Assembly (NCBI GenBank): GCA_963773085.1
Contig: CAVYZS010000007.1
Span: forward strand, 1 to 64,000
Length of the DNA stretch: 64,000 bases
DNA from: JAENVT01 sp963773085
GTDB lineage: Bacteria > Actinomycetota > Acidimicrobiia > Acidimicrobiales > Ilumatobacteraceae
Direction of reading: 5' to 3'
Part shown: one piece after another, positions 28,466 through 37,462 of the stretch
Layout of the letters: each line of letters opens with the position of its first letter
Numbering within the stretch: the first letter of the stretch is position 1
Program-made: the position numbers and the translations under genes
Notes under the pieces: model-generated
What the model was told of the DNA's origin: nothing
Database searches by the model: none
The model's input: the letters and a program-made list of their open reading frames with translations, nothing else

Positions 28466-29952
28466 CGGTCACCCACATGCGATGTGCGGACGCCGGACGA
28501 AAGACCGTACGTCGCACAGGCGGCCAGATACCACCAAACGATCGGCTGAATCAGCAGGTTCTCGACAGGCGATTGGATCAACGCGACGACGGCGACGGCG
28601 ATGGCCGCCGCCGCGAGACTGAGTTCGAAGCCGGGCGCAGCAGACCTGTGCCGCCGGCGGAGGTCTGCAGCGAAGCAGATGGCGACCGCGGCCAGTGCCA
28701 CCAGCCCAGGCAAGCCCGTCTCCACGGCGGCCTCGACCCAGATGTTGTGCGGTGGCTGGCCCCCGAAGATGTCGGGACGGTCGACCACCTCGGGCGGGAG
28801 TGCCCTGGCACCGTCGAGGCCGATTCCGAACAGGGGTTTGCTCTGCGCGAGCGGGAGCAATCGCTCCCAATAGGCGACGCGCCAGGCGAACGAGTTGCCG
28901 GGGGCATCCATATACTCTTGCGCGCTCAGGTCGGCGATGCGTCCGGACACGCTCGGCACGGCCACCACGACGACTGCGACGGCGACGAGGATGACGACGA
29001 GGAAGCGCGGAGCGAAGCGTCGGAGCGCGATCACCAGTCCGATGACGAGGCCGGCCCATGCGCTGCGTCCGCCCGTGGCGATCAGCTCGACACACCCGAG
29101 TCCGACGATCGCGAGCACCGCATGGCGGGCAGCCCCGCGGAGTGTCGGCAGCAGCACCAGGCCGAGCGCGATCACGAAAGCGAGGTATGTCGCGAAGGTG
29201 TTCGGGTGGAGGAACGTCCCCCGGATACGTCCTGTGAGCGTCGGTTCGACCGGCACCTCAACGCCCATGAACATCTGCCACAGTCCGGCGGCGAGCGGTG
29301 GAATGGTGGAGGCGAACACCGCGATCACGACGGTGCGCGCCCGGTCGGGACGGCCCACGAGGAGTTGCTCGAGCACGACGAACATCATCACGCCGCCGAC
29401 GATCTTGGCCACGGCGACCACAGCGACCGTGCGATCCCACGCCATCGGTGCGCCGATCGCGGCGATCACGGCGAAGGTGACCAACGCCCACGTCGTCATC
29501 GAGCAGCGGTGCCAGGTTCCGGCACGAACCTGTGCGAACATCCATGTGATCGAGAAGCCGATGAAGAGGAGCACGACCGCCGTGGCCGGGTCGATCGGGA
29601 AGCGGTCCGCGCCGACGCTCGCGCGCGCCGTGGTCTCGGGTTCGGTGAACGTGTCGAGCAGCGGCCTCCCGGCGAGCAACGCGACGACGAACCATTCGAA
29701 TCGCCATGTGGCGAGGGCGGCGAGGAGTACCACCAAGCCCATCGCAGCACCGAACCCGATCGCTGTACGCCCCGAGGCGGCCACGGTGGAAAATGCCGTC
29801 GACAGACCGAGTCCGATGAGTACGGCGCCGACCGCGACGACGCCCGCAGACAAACCTGAACGGAGGAACGATGAACGCGCAGGAGCATCGGTGAGAACGA
29901 CGTCCGTTTCCGCCGCGTGGTCCACCATGGTTTGATCGCGCCTCGATCCCAC
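28462..29952 (-). CDS. O-antigen ligase / Wzy-like polymerase membrane protein
   Basis: 496 aa, intact. Start is GTG 29952 or ATG 29928; the latter has AGG about 10 bp upstream. Some 10-12 hydrophobic segments are visible, for example SAGVVAVGAVLIGLGLSTAF, AMGLVVLLAALATWRFEWFV and FLVVILVAVAVVVVAVPSVS. Wzy/WaaL landmarks: GRIRGTFLHPNTFATYLAFV, LIATGGRSAWAGL, and the periplasmic-loop motif QPPHNIWVEAAVETGLPGL. With a flippase and priming enzyme in the same run, a Wzy-type polymerase is more likely than a ligase. It is the first gene of the coupled minus-strand operon. Confidence 0.86.
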   Translation of the reverse strand: MGSRRDQTMVDHAAETDVVLTDAPARSSFLRSGLSAGVVAVGAVLIGLGLSTAFSTVAASGRTAIGFGAAMGLVVLLAALATWRFEWFVVALLAGRPLLDTFTEPETTARASVGADRFPIDPATAVVLLFIGFSITWMFAQVRAGTWHRCSMTTWALVTFAVIAAIGAPMAWDRTVAVVAVAKIVGGVMMFVVLEQLLVGRPDRARTVVIAVFASTIPPLAAGLWQMFMGVEVPVEPTLTGRIRGTFLHPNTFATYLAFVIALGLVLLPTLRGAARHAVLAIVGLGCVELIATGGRSAWAGLVIGLVIALRRFAPRFLVVILVAVAVVVVAVPSVSGRIADLSAQEYMDAPGNSFAWRVAYWERLLPLAQSKPLFGIGLDGARALPPEVVDRPDIFGGQPPHNIWVEAAVETGLPGLVALAAVAICFAADLRRRHRSAAPGFELSLAAAAIAVAVVALIQSPVENLLIQPIVWWYLAACATYGLSSGVRTSHVGDR

Positions 29953-30028
29953 AGGCTAATCGCTATCATGCTGGCGACCCTTTGTCACGATAGGCGGAGG
30001 AGTATCGGCTCGCGGCGATGGAGAATGG

Positions 30029-31324
30029 ATGCAGAGCACCGATGTGCACGACAGCGAGGCGTCGACCGGTCGGCCGACAGGCGAAGAGGGGTCGGTGGAG
30101 CTCAGTAGCTACCTCCGCTCACGTTGGGGAGTCCTGCTGGTCGTGGTGCCTGCGATCGCCGGGACGATCGCGTTCGCTGCGGCGAAGCCGCCCGAACGAT
30201 TCGACGCCGTCGGTCTCGTATCAGTCACACCCCCTGATGCGATCGAGTCGAGTCAGTTCAGCACCGGTCCGTTCGTCGCCGACTTCCGGTCGATGCTCAC
30301 GTCGACAGCGGTCGAGGAGGCAGTCGAGGAGGCGCTCGCCCCCATCGGGGCTGAACTGCTCGGATCGGCGAGCGCGTCCACCGGTCTCAACGGTGGCGCG
30401 CTGGTGCAGGTCGGCATCACGGCTTCGACACCGGCGGCGGCCGAGCTAGCGATTCGTACCGCCGTAGCCGAGAGTCTGACCGTGCTCAACCGGCAGAACG
30501 TGGAGCGGGCCGAGATCGTGGCAACCGCTCGAACCGCAGAGGCGCAGGCCGCCCAATCGGCGTTGACCGACTTCTCCACGGTCAACCAGGTCCAAGACGT
30601 CGCGGGCGAGTATGCCCGGCGAAGCGGCGACCTGCTCGAGACCCGCAACGTGGTGGCCTCCAACCCCGGCAACTCCGCGCTACTCGCCTTGCTCGAGGAG
30701 AAGCGCACCGAACTCGACCGGTATGGAGCGCTGTTGCCCGAGTGGCGGCTCCTCGAGGATGCTCTCAGGACTGCCGTTTCGGCCAGCGACTCGGCCAATG
30801 CCGCGTTGAGCCTCGCTCGGGCTCGAGCCGACAGTGTCAGCGATCGGAGCCTTGTCGAATCGGTCGCGGTGACACAGGCGGGCGAGCTGACGGGTCGGGC
30901 GCCCGCCGGGGCGATTGGTGCCCTCACGGCCCTCGCGGTGGTCGGCCTCGCGGCAACGGTGGCCCGGCGGCGGAACAAGTGGGGTCCGGCGGAACAGGCG
31001 GGCTCAGCGGAAGAGGAGCAAGATCGGTCCGCAGGATCCGCCAGCTCAGGGGGCGCCGGTCGCGCGAAGGGGCGCCCCAGCTCGGCTGCTGATCGGCTGG
31101 ACGTGCCGGAGCTCACAAGACGCTACGAAGAGGGCGAGAGCATCGCCCAGCTCGGACGAGATTTCGGGGTCAGCCCGGCGACGGTTCGATCACGCCTCAT
31201 GGAGGCCGGCGTCGGGCTTCGACCACGACCCCGGCTACGAGGCGATCGTTCGGTGAGCTCGGACGAGGTACATTCGCATGCCGCACCCCCCGCCGAGCTT
31301 CGACATCAAAATGGCGGGCTGTGA
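30029..31324 (+). CDS. Wzz-like chain-length protein with C-terminal HTH-like domain
   Basis: 431 aa, intact; ATG 30029, divergent from the polymerase. TM1 at about residues 34-52 (GVLLVVVPAIAGTIAFAA), an extracytoplasmic helical region with long coiled stretches (residues 60-285), TM2 at about 292-311 (GAIGALTALAVVGLAATVAR). This is Wzz/PCP topology, setting polymer length with Wzy. After TM2, a 45-residue Ser/Gly/Glu-rich linker leads to LTRRYEEGESIAQLGRDFGV and SPATVRSRLMEAGV (about 359-392), which reads as a helix-turn-helix like those of resolvases. No kinase domain, unlike BY-kinase fusions. The HTH is unusual and may bind DNA or act as a protein-contact module. Confidence 0.75.
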   Translation: MQSTDVHDSEASTGRPTGEEGSVELSSYLRSRWGVLLVVVPAIAGTIAFAAAKPPERFDAVGLVSVTPPDAIESSQFSTGPFVADFRSMLTSTAVEEAVEEALAPIGAELLGSASASTGLNGGALVQVGITASTPAAAELAIRTAVAESLTVLNRQNVERAEIVATARTAEAQAAQSALTDFSTVNQVQDVAGEYARRSGDLLETRNVVASNPGNSALLALLEEKRTELDRYGALLPEWRLLEDALRTAVSASDSANAALSLARARADSVSDRSLVESVAVTQAGELTGRAPAGAIGALTALAVVGLAATVARRRNKWGPAEQAGSAEEEQDRSAGSASSGGAGRAKGRPSSAADRLDVPELTRRYEEGESIAQLGRDFGVSPATVRSRLMEAGVGLRPRPRLRGDRSVSSDEVHSHAAPPAELRHQNGGL

Positions 31325-31529
31325 CCCGGGGGACCAATCCAGTGTCGGTCGCCTCGGCGAGTATCAGCACCCCAAGCATGTGCTGTTCATCGACGCCTTT
31401 CCGCGCACATCCCTCGGCAAGGTCCAAAAAGCGGAGTTGAGCCGCCTCGTACGCGACATCCTCGTACAAGAGCCCAGTGGACCGAAGCGCCAAACACCGC
31501 CGCAGGCGCCACTCGCCGCAGCACCATGA
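31278..31529 (+). pseudogene. 3' remnant of an acyl-CoA synthetase / AMP-binding gene
   Basis: From about 31355 the frame reads YQHPKHVLFIDAFPRTSLGK then VQKAELSRLVRDIL and stops at 31529. This is the C-terminal A10 region of acyl- or malonyl-CoA synthetases, including the catalytic Lys in LGKVQK. Nothing upstream matches the rest of the enzyme: the preceding DNA is the 3' end of the Wzz-like gene. It is therefore a fragment of about 60 codons left after deletion, not a gene. Confidence 0.6.
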
Positions 31530-31583
31530 ACCCGCCGCCATGGTGCCCACCCATGCTCCGGCATGGGCGTGATTACGAAGCCG

Positions 31584-32840
31584 CTATTGCCAGAGCAGGT
31601 CGATCGGGGCGGCGGCGAGGCGCTCACCGAACGAGGCGACCGTCCTTCCGGCATACAGGACGAGCCCGAAATGGAAGCGGTCGCCCAACCGTGTCTGCAG
31701 ATGGCGAAGACCGGCGAAGTCGCTGCGATGAACCGTCTCGGCAGCCTTGACCTCGACACCGACAAGTCGGCCGTCGGCTGCTTCGAGCACCGCGTCGACT
31801 TCGACGTGCTCCTTCGTTCGGTAGTGGAAGAGTTGGGCTCTTGTCTGTGCCCATGTGAGCTGTCGAGCCAGTTCTCCGATGACGAAGTTCTCGATGAGTG
31901 GACCGACCAGCGAATCGGTTCGCCGCAGCCGGGCCTCCGTCAGACCGCACAGGTTCGCGGCCAACCCAATGTCGACGAAGACGACCTTGCGCAACCGCAC
32001 GGCCCGGCCTGTGGCAGACGACGCCCAACCGTCCACGCGCTTGATCAGGAAGACTTCCTCGAGCAACGAGATGTACCGCTCGGTCGTGGTGGCCGGAAGG
32101 CCGACCTCCGACGCGATCCGTTCGACGTTCAACGGTTGGGCCATCGATCCGGCGAGCAGCCGCAACAGCCGCCGAAGCTCGCTCCGGCGTTCGATCTCGG
32201 CCAACTGCGTCACATCTCGGTCGATGAGATCGTCGACGTAGGCGTCGAAGAACTTCGCCCGCCGGCCGGCCGTGCGGCGCAATGCTTCGGGGAAGCCACC
32301 TCGCAGAGCACGCTCGATGTATCCATCTCTCGATTCGTCACCAAGCGAACGTCGGCCGGGCAGCTCGGCTGTCCATTCGTCGTCGAAGACCCGATCGATG
32401 AACCGTTCATCACGACCGTCGATCTCGCCCTGCGAGAACGGCCACAACTCGATGGTCTCCATCCGCCCCACCAGTGCATCGGGCAGGTTGCGCAGACCCA
32501 GCAACCTCGCCGAACCTGTCAGCAGGAACTGTCCTGGCCGTGGATCTGCGTCGACTGCAGCTTTGATCGACAGCACGAGCTCTGGCACCCGTTGCACCTC
32601 GTCGATGGCGAGCAGACCGTCGTGGCGTACAAACCGGGTCGGGTCGCTCCGTGCAGCCTGTCGTTCCGTCGCGACGTCAAGACTCCGCGCGGTCGAGTCC
32701 GGATACGACTGGAGCGCTGCCTTCACGAGGGTGCTCTTGCCGACCTGCCGGGCGCCGTTGACCGCAACCACCCGGGTGTCCGCTACGGCCTCATGCACCA
32801 TCTGCTCGGCTCGTCGCGGAATGTAGGAAAGGGATGACAC
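31584..32840 (-). CDS. AAA ATPase with DUF4143 C-terminal domain
   Basis: 418 aa, intact. Walker A is VVAVNGARQVGKSTLV, Walker B LLAIDEVQRVPEL, sensor-like QFLLTGSARLLGLRNLP, and GRMETIELWPFSQGE. The middle reads as a winged helix (ERIASEVGLPATTTERYISL). The DUF4143 part has EVDAVLEAADGRLVGVEVKA, shaped like a PD-(D/E)XK nuclease core (D, E-x-K). This family is abundant in bacteria and archaea, is often mobile, and has no settled function; defence or TA-like roles have been proposed. A single-gene unit here. Confidence 0.9.
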   Translation of the reverse strand: MSSLSYIPRRAEQMVHEAVADTRVVAVNGARQVGKSTLVKAALQSYPDSTARSLDVATERQAARSDPTRFVRHDGLLAIDEVQRVPELVLSIKAAVDADPRPGQFLLTGSARLLGLRNLPDALVGRMETIELWPFSQGEIDGRDERFIDRVFDDEWTAELPGRRSLGDESRDGYIERALRGGFPEALRRTAGRRAKFFDAYVDDLIDRDVTQLAEIERRSELRRLLRLLAGSMAQPLNVERIASEVGLPATTTERYISLLEEVFLIKRVDGWASSATGRAVRLRKVVFVDIGLAANLCGLTEARLRRTDSLVGPLIENFVIGELARQLTWAQTRAQLFHYRTKEHVEVDAVLEAADGRLVGVEVKAAETVHRSDFAGLRHLQTRLGDRFHFGLVLYAGRTVASFGERLAAAPIDLLWQ

Positions 32841-33032
32841 GCCTTCATCCTGTCACATCGAGGCGCAACTTGTGGGGGAATGGTCGCTACTGTCGTGGGG
32901 GGCTGGTCGATTAGCCGGCGGAGGGGTGGTCGCCGAATCGAGGACGGAGAGAGGACGGTCGCCTACCAGTCGCGTGTATCACCGACACACCGGGGCGCAT
33001 CTACGATCAGAGCACTACCAAAGGAGGGGCCC

Positions 33033-33290
33033 ATGGAGCGACGATTCTTCGTCACTGTCCTCGCCGCCGACAGCCGGGCGTTTGACGGGCTGGGAGACTT
33101 CCACTTCGACTTCATTCACGGCCCGACCAAGCGCACCGAGTCGGGCGGTTCGATGGACGGCCTGCTCTCGGTTGACGAGATCCTCACGCTCGTCGACAAG
33201 GGCTACGAGGTCACCATCCACGAGCCCGCCGAGCGCCGGTCGCGAGCGCTCGACATTGTTCCGTTCGACGAGTGGCTGAAGGGAGTCTGA
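33033..33290 (+). CDS. 85-aa protein, possible separate propeptide-like domain for the M14 peptidase
   Basis: ATG 33033 follows an excellent ribosome site AAGGAGG (33021-33027). The protein reads RRFFVTVLAADSRAFDGLGD, then GLLSVDEILTLVDKGYEVTI and HEPAERRSRA. The middle, with its VDEI...LVDKGYEV pattern, resembles the N-terminal segment that precedes the catalytic domain in many bacterial M14 carboxypeptidases. It ends 3 bp before the peptidase, whose own N-terminus begins straight at the catalytic domain. An inhibitor or folding helper is a reasonable inference; no family name is claimed. Confidence 0.7.
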   Translation: MERRFFVTVLAADSRAFDGLGDFHFDFIHGPTKRTESGGSMDGLLSVDEILTLVDKGYEVTIHEPAERRSRALDIVPFDEWLKGV

Positions 33291-33293
33291 GCA

Positions 33294-34766
33294 ATGGCTT
33301 ACCTCGACGTCACCGGCATCAATGCCTGCATCTCCTATCTCGGTAGCGCATACCCGTCGATCGTGCAGGTGATCACAGTTCCCGAACCATCACGCGAGGG
33401 CACAACCATTCGAGCGTTCCGTCTCGGCGCCAACTCTGCCGGAGACCGGCGCGCCGTCCTGATCATCGGGGGCGTACACGCCCGCGAGCTCGTCAACCCA
33501 GACATGCTCTTGTCGCTGTCGGTGAAGCTGTGCCAGTCCTACTCCGCCGGGACCGGCTTGACCTTCGGGGGCAAGACCTTCAGTGCTCAGGACGTCAAAC
33601 TGGTGCTCGACACCCTCGACGTCTTCGTTCTGCCGCTGGTCAATCCCGACGGGCGAGCGTACGTGCAATCCCCGGCGGGCTACGCCATGTGGCGTAAGAA
33701 TCGGGCGATCCTGCCGGGCACGTCGTGTCGCGGCGTAGACCTCAACCGCAACTGCGACTTCCTGTGGCAGTACGCGATCGGACAGACCTCCACCAATCCG
33801 TGCAGCGACACCTACAACGGCACCGCGGTGTTCAGCGAACCTGAGGAGCGCAACGTGCGCTGGATGCTCGACACCTACGACCGCATCCATTCATTCGTCG
33901 ACGTCCACTCCTACTCGGAGCTTGTCCTCTACCCTTGGGGCGACGACACTACCCAGACCGCCGACAGCACACAGAACTTCCTCAACCCGGCGTGGAATGG
34001 TCAGCGCGGTCCGTCGGGTGGCTACGCCGAATACATGCTTGCCGACGACAAGTCGCGCTACGAGAAGGCGGCCACACGCGTGGTCGATGCTATTGCCGCA
34101 GTGCGAGGCCATGTCTATACGGCCGAGCCGAGCGCAGCGCTGTACCCCACGTCTGGCACCAATGAGGACTATGCCTACAGCCGCCACCGCGTCGACAGTT
34201 CAGTCGAAAAGGTGTGGGCGTTCACCTTCGAGACCGGTCTCGAGTTCCAGCCGGCACCCGCCGAGGCAGACTGGGTCGTCAAGGAGGGCTCGGCCGGGGT
34301 GCTCGAGTTGCTTCTGCATTCCATCTGCGCGATCGACATAGTGAGCACGACTGTTCAGCTCGACCAGGTCCGCCTGGCATCACTCAGCCAGTTCCGCGAC
34401 ACCGTGATGCGTCGATCGCGTACCGGCAGGCAACTCGCTGCGCTGCTCGACGACCACGGGCTCGAACTGGCCCGATTGGCTCTTCGCCACCCCCGTCTCG
34501 CCAAGCGGATGGGCAAGCTGGTCGCCGGCCTCGCCCCGACGGTGCTCGACAATCAAGTCATCACGCGCGAGCAGGTCGCTGACGTGCGAGCGGTGGCCGG
34601 CGAGATCAGCAAGATGGCCAGCCCTGCGCTGCACAAGGCGATACGAGCGACGCTGCCGCTGGCCGGGCGGTTTGCCGGGAACAACGCCCGCGACGGCCTG
34701 CGTTCCGCAGATGCCAAATTGAAATCCAAGTCACCAAGGGCGTCAAGAGGGCGGACGGCTCCGTGA
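33294..34766 (+). CDS. M14 zinc carboxypeptidase
   Basis: 490 aa, intact. Zinc ligands: HxxE in GGVHARELVNPDM (His62, Glu65) and the later His in SFVDVHSYSELVLYPWG. Substrate-binding RGVDLNRNCDF and NPDGRAYV are typical; the catalytic Glu lies in VWAFTFETGLEF. No signal peptide. A C-terminal extension of about 130 residues (LDQVRLASLSQFRDTVMRRS ... ALHKAIRATLPLAGRF) is outside the M14 fold and is predicted helical. Translated with the 85-aa protein 3 bp upstream. Its target could be a peptide C-terminus; physiological role unknown. Confidence 0.9.
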   Translation: MAYLDVTGINACISYLGSAYPSIVQVITVPEPSREGTTIRAFRLGANSAGDRRAVLIIGGVHARELVNPDMLLSLSVKLCQSYSAGTGLTFGGKTFSAQDVKLVLDTLDVFVLPLVNPDGRAYVQSPAGYAMWRKNRAILPGTSCRGVDLNRNCDFLWQYAIGQTSTNPCSDTYNGTAVFSEPEERNVRWMLDTYDRIHSFVDVHSYSELVLYPWGDDTTQTADSTQNFLNPAWNGQRGPSGGYAEYMLADDKSRYEKAATRVVDAIAAVRGHVYTAEPSAALYPTSGTNEDYAYSRHRVDSSVEKVWAFTFETGLEFQPAPAEADWVVKEGSAGVLELLLHSICAIDIVSTTVQLDQVRLASLSQFRDTVMRRSRTGRQLAALLDDHGLELARLALRHPRLAKRMGKLVAGLAPTVLDNQVITREQVADVRAVAGEISKMASPALHKAIRATLPLAGRFAGNNARDGLRSADAKLKSKSPRASRGRTAP

Positions 34767-34767
34767 G

Positions 34768-36396
34768 TTAGTGCACGAGGTCGTGGTCGTACGCGTAGGC
34801 GGTGGCGGCGCTTCGCGACATGACGCCGAGTTTGGTGAAGATGTGGCTCACGTGGCTGGCTACTGTCTTTTCGCTGATGATGAGCTCTTGGGCGATTCCC
34901 CGGTTGGACTTGCCTCGGGCGAGGAGCCGAAGGATCTCCAGCTCGCGTTTGGTGAGACCGCCTGGTGACGAGGTCGTTCGTAGTCCGACGGTCGCGTTGA
35001 GGGCTTCCGCTGTCGGCGTGAGCGCGTCGAGCACGGCGCGTGCGGCGTTTGACTCCATGCCGGCTGCGTCGTGGTCGCCGAGTGCTGCGCATGCTTCAGC
35101 GAGGAGGAGGCGGGTGCGGGCGGCGTCGTAGCGCACGCCGAGGGCGTGGAACTCGTTGAAGGCGCTGCGTAGCTCGACAAGGGCTTCCTTCGGGTGGCCT
35201 TCGGCTCCGAGCACGGCGCCGAAGGCGCGGGCCGCGTGCGCTCGCAGGAGCGCGGTGCCGAGTGTGGCCGCGATTTGGCGCAGTTCCTCGGCCCCGTCGC
35301 GGGCGGTGGTGGTGTCGCCGGTGGCGAGCACGATCTCTACGTAGGGGCCGAGCAGACGGGCCCGGGAGATCGGGTCCTGGGCTTCGTCGAGGGCCCGACG
35401 GATCGTGGCATCGGCGGCGGTGGGCCGTCCCTGGGCAAGTCGCAGCAGCGCCAGGCCGGGTTGGGGGTCGCGGCCGTGCTCACTGGCGCGCTGGTAGGCG
35501 GCTTCGGCGCCGTCGAGGTCGCGGAGCAGACGGAGAAGGTCGCCCTCGATGGCGCAGGCACCGGCGAGAGCGGCGGGGTTGACGGGAGCGGCGAGCCGAT
35601 CGCAAGCATGTCGGACCTCGAGGAGGGCTTCGAGCCACGCTCCAAGCAATTCGAGGACCTCGGCGCGGTGCAAGAAGCAGTGACCGCGGTAGAGCACCAG
35701 CTCTTGCTGGGTGTCGCACCAGCGGACGAACGACTCGGTCCACGCTTGGCATCGCCTGAGGTCGAATAGCTCCGAGCAGGCGTCGATCACAGAGCAGTAG
35801 GCGTCACCGGCGGCCAGCGGTGACAGCTCGCCGGCTTCGATCGACGCCATTGCTTCATCGAGCCGAGCCAGCCCTTCGGCGACGTCGCCCAGGTAGATCA
35901 GCATGCGACCCTCGCCGATGCGGGCGACCGTGATGAGCTCGCGGTGGGCGAAGCGGGCCCCGATCTTGCCGGCGTGGACGAAATGGGCGTGCGCGCCGGC
36001 CACGTCACCGGCCTCGAAGATGCGCAGCATCCCCAGCCCGCATTGCAGGTAGCCCTGCTCGACGCAGTCGATGCTCGCCTCTTCGAGCAGACGGGTGGTG
36101 CGGTCGACCCAGCCTCGGCAGCGGCCGAGGTCGCCTTTGAACCCGAGGCCCTGGGCGAGCTTTCCCCCGAAGTACGCCGCTCGGTGCATGGCGCCCTCGT
36201 CCAAACAGACCTGGTGGGCTCGCACCCACAGGACGAAGCTGTCCTCGTCGTGACCAGTCAGATAGCCAGCCGTTGCCGCCCGATCGAGATCGTCGACACC
36301 GAGACTCTCGGGAGCAAGCGTTGACCACAGCCGCCACGCATCGCCCCACCGGCGGTCGTCGCTCGCCGCCCGAGCATCCTCGATGGCTTCCACCAT
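34768..36396 (-). CDS. LuxR-family regulator with TPR-like N-terminal region
   Basis: 542 aa, intact; ATG 36396. Helical repeats fill residues 1-460 (SFVLWVRAHQVCLDEGAMHR, LARLDEAMASIEAGEL, RVSRARLLGPYVEIVL-like pairs), then a LuxR HTH: LTKRELEILRLLARGKSNRG, SEKTVASHVSHIFTKLGV, SRSAATAYAYDH. Same architecture as the protein at 5728, but clearly diverged. It converges on the carboxypeptidase with a 1-bp gap. The neighbouring NTF2-like and hydrolase genes are likely targets, by position only. Confidence 0.87.
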   Translation of the reverse strand: MVEAIEDARAASDDRRWGDAWRLWSTLAPESLGVDDLDRAATAGYLTGHDEDSFVLWVRAHQVCLDEGAMHRAAYFGGKLAQGLGFKGDLGRCRGWVDRTTRLLEEASIDCVEQGYLQCGLGMLRIFEAGDVAGAHAHFVHAGKIGARFAHRELITVARIGEGRMLIYLGDVAEGLARLDEAMASIEAGELSPLAAGDAYCSVIDACSELFDLRRCQAWTESFVRWCDTQQELVLYRGHCFLHRAEVLELLGAWLEALLEVRHACDRLAAPVNPAALAGACAIEGDLLRLLRDLDGAEAAYQRASEHGRDPQPGLALLRLAQGRPTAADATIRRALDEAQDPISRARLLGPYVEIVLATGDTTTARDGAEELRQIAATLGTALLRAHAARAFGAVLGAEGHPKEALVELRSAFNEFHALGVRYDAARTRLLLAEACAALGDHDAAGMESNAARAVLDALTPTAEALNATVGLRTTSSPGGLTKRELEILRLLARGKSNRGIAQELIISEKTVASHVSHIFTKLGVMSRSAATAYAYDHDLVH

Positions 36397-36424
36397 GCCC
36401 CCAGTGTCGCGCTGCGGGCTGCGG

Positions 36425-36820
36425 TCAGGCGAAGAATGCCTCAGCCTCGTCGCGCGGTGCGCCGAGGAACATCCACATCTCGGCGATGCGATCGCCGTCG
36501 AACCGGTACACGAACGCGTTGCGGGATTCGAGGGTGTCCCCGTTGCGGCGCAACGTGGCGTGCTCCCACTCGGCGGCCCACCCGTCGGCGCCGAGGCAGA
36601 ATTGCTGGTCGAGCTCGATCTGGCCGTTGGTCGCCTCGAACCACCAACCGATCACGCCCAGCAGCCCTCCGACGCCCGCGTGGTCGCCCGCCATGGGATC
36701 CGAACCCCGGAGGTGGAAGACGAGGTCGTCGGTGAAGATCTTCGCCAGGGCATCGTGGTCCTGCTCGAAGATCGCGTTGGTCATCTCGTTCACGATCTTG
36801 ACGTTGGCATGGTCGCTCAT
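36425..36820 (-). CDS. NTF2-like / SnoaL-like protein
   Basis: 131 aa. ATG 36820 was chosen over a longer frame because GGAGG lies 6 bp upstream and the fold starts there: VKIVNEMTNAIFEQDHDALA, KIFTDDLVFHLRGSDPMAGD, LGVIGWWFEATNGQIE, ESRNAFVYRFDGDRIAEMWM. This is the cone-shaped NTF2-like fold used by polyketide cyclases, epoxide hydrolases and many unknowns. Upstream of the LuxR regulator in the same direction (28-bp gap) and divergent from another NTF2-like gene at 37028. Confidence 0.82.
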   Translation of the reverse strand: MSDHANVKIVNEMTNAIFEQDHDALAKIFTDDLVFHLRGSDPMAGDHAGVGGLLGVIGWWFEATNGQIELDQQFCLGADGWAAEWEHATLRRNGDTLESRNAFVYRFDGDRIAEMWMFLGAPRDEAEAFFA

Positions 36821-37027
36821 TCGGTCCTCCAGAGTTGTGCGCCTGTTGATCTCGCGAACGTACGAACCGCGAAGGCGCGCGGACATCGGGCGAACCGATG
36901 ATCTTCAAAAGGACTGGACTCAGTCATTCAACTGATGGCGGCGTCGAAGGGTTTCCATCTTTCTCCCGATGCGGCGACCGGCCGTCGCTTCGTACCGTGA
37001 CACCACACCAACGAGAGGAGTACCCAC

Positions 37028-37453
37028 ATGAGCGACTACGCATCGATCGTGCTGGACGACGCCATCGCCCAAGAGCTCAGCGAACGCCTTGCCGATGTGT
37101 TCCGCACCGCCGACGCCAGCGACGTCCTCGCCGACGACGTCTTCCTCGACGGCAACCCACCCCTGTGGCGCTTCCAGCTCCGTGGCCGCGACGACTTCGA
37201 TGCCTGGATCAAGGGCTTCATGCCCGACGGCGCCGACACCACAGTCATCCGCACGATCCCCACCGTGACCGGCTTCGTCACCGAGTTCGCCGGCCGCCAC
37301 CAGGACCACGGCGAAGAGATCAGCGACCGCAAGATCCTCCTCGCCGAGGTGCGCGGCGGCCACATCACCGAACTCACCATCTACTGCAGCGGCGACTGGA
37401 ACGCCGAACTCCGAGCCCGCCACGCCGCCGAGACCCGGCTCATCCGACCCTGA
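37028..37453 (+). CDS. NTF2-like protein
   Basis: 141 aa, intact; ATG 37028 after GAGAGGAG. IAQELSERLADVFRTADASD, VLADDVFLDGNPPLWRFQLR, GRDDFDAWIKGFMP, ITELTIYCSGDW show the NTF2-like pattern. Probably shares a promoter region of 207 bp with the divergent NTF2-like gene. It is 9 bp upstream of an alpha/beta hydrolase, so likely co-transcribed. Function unknown. Confidence 0.75.
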   Translation: MSDYASIVLDDAIAQELSERLADVFRTADASDVLADDVFLDGNPPLWRFQLRGRDDFDAWIKGFMPDGADTTVIRTIPTVTGFVTEFAGRHQDHGEEISDRKILLAEVRGGHITELTIYCSGDWNAELRARHAAETRLIRP

Positions 37454-37462
37454 AACCCGGCG

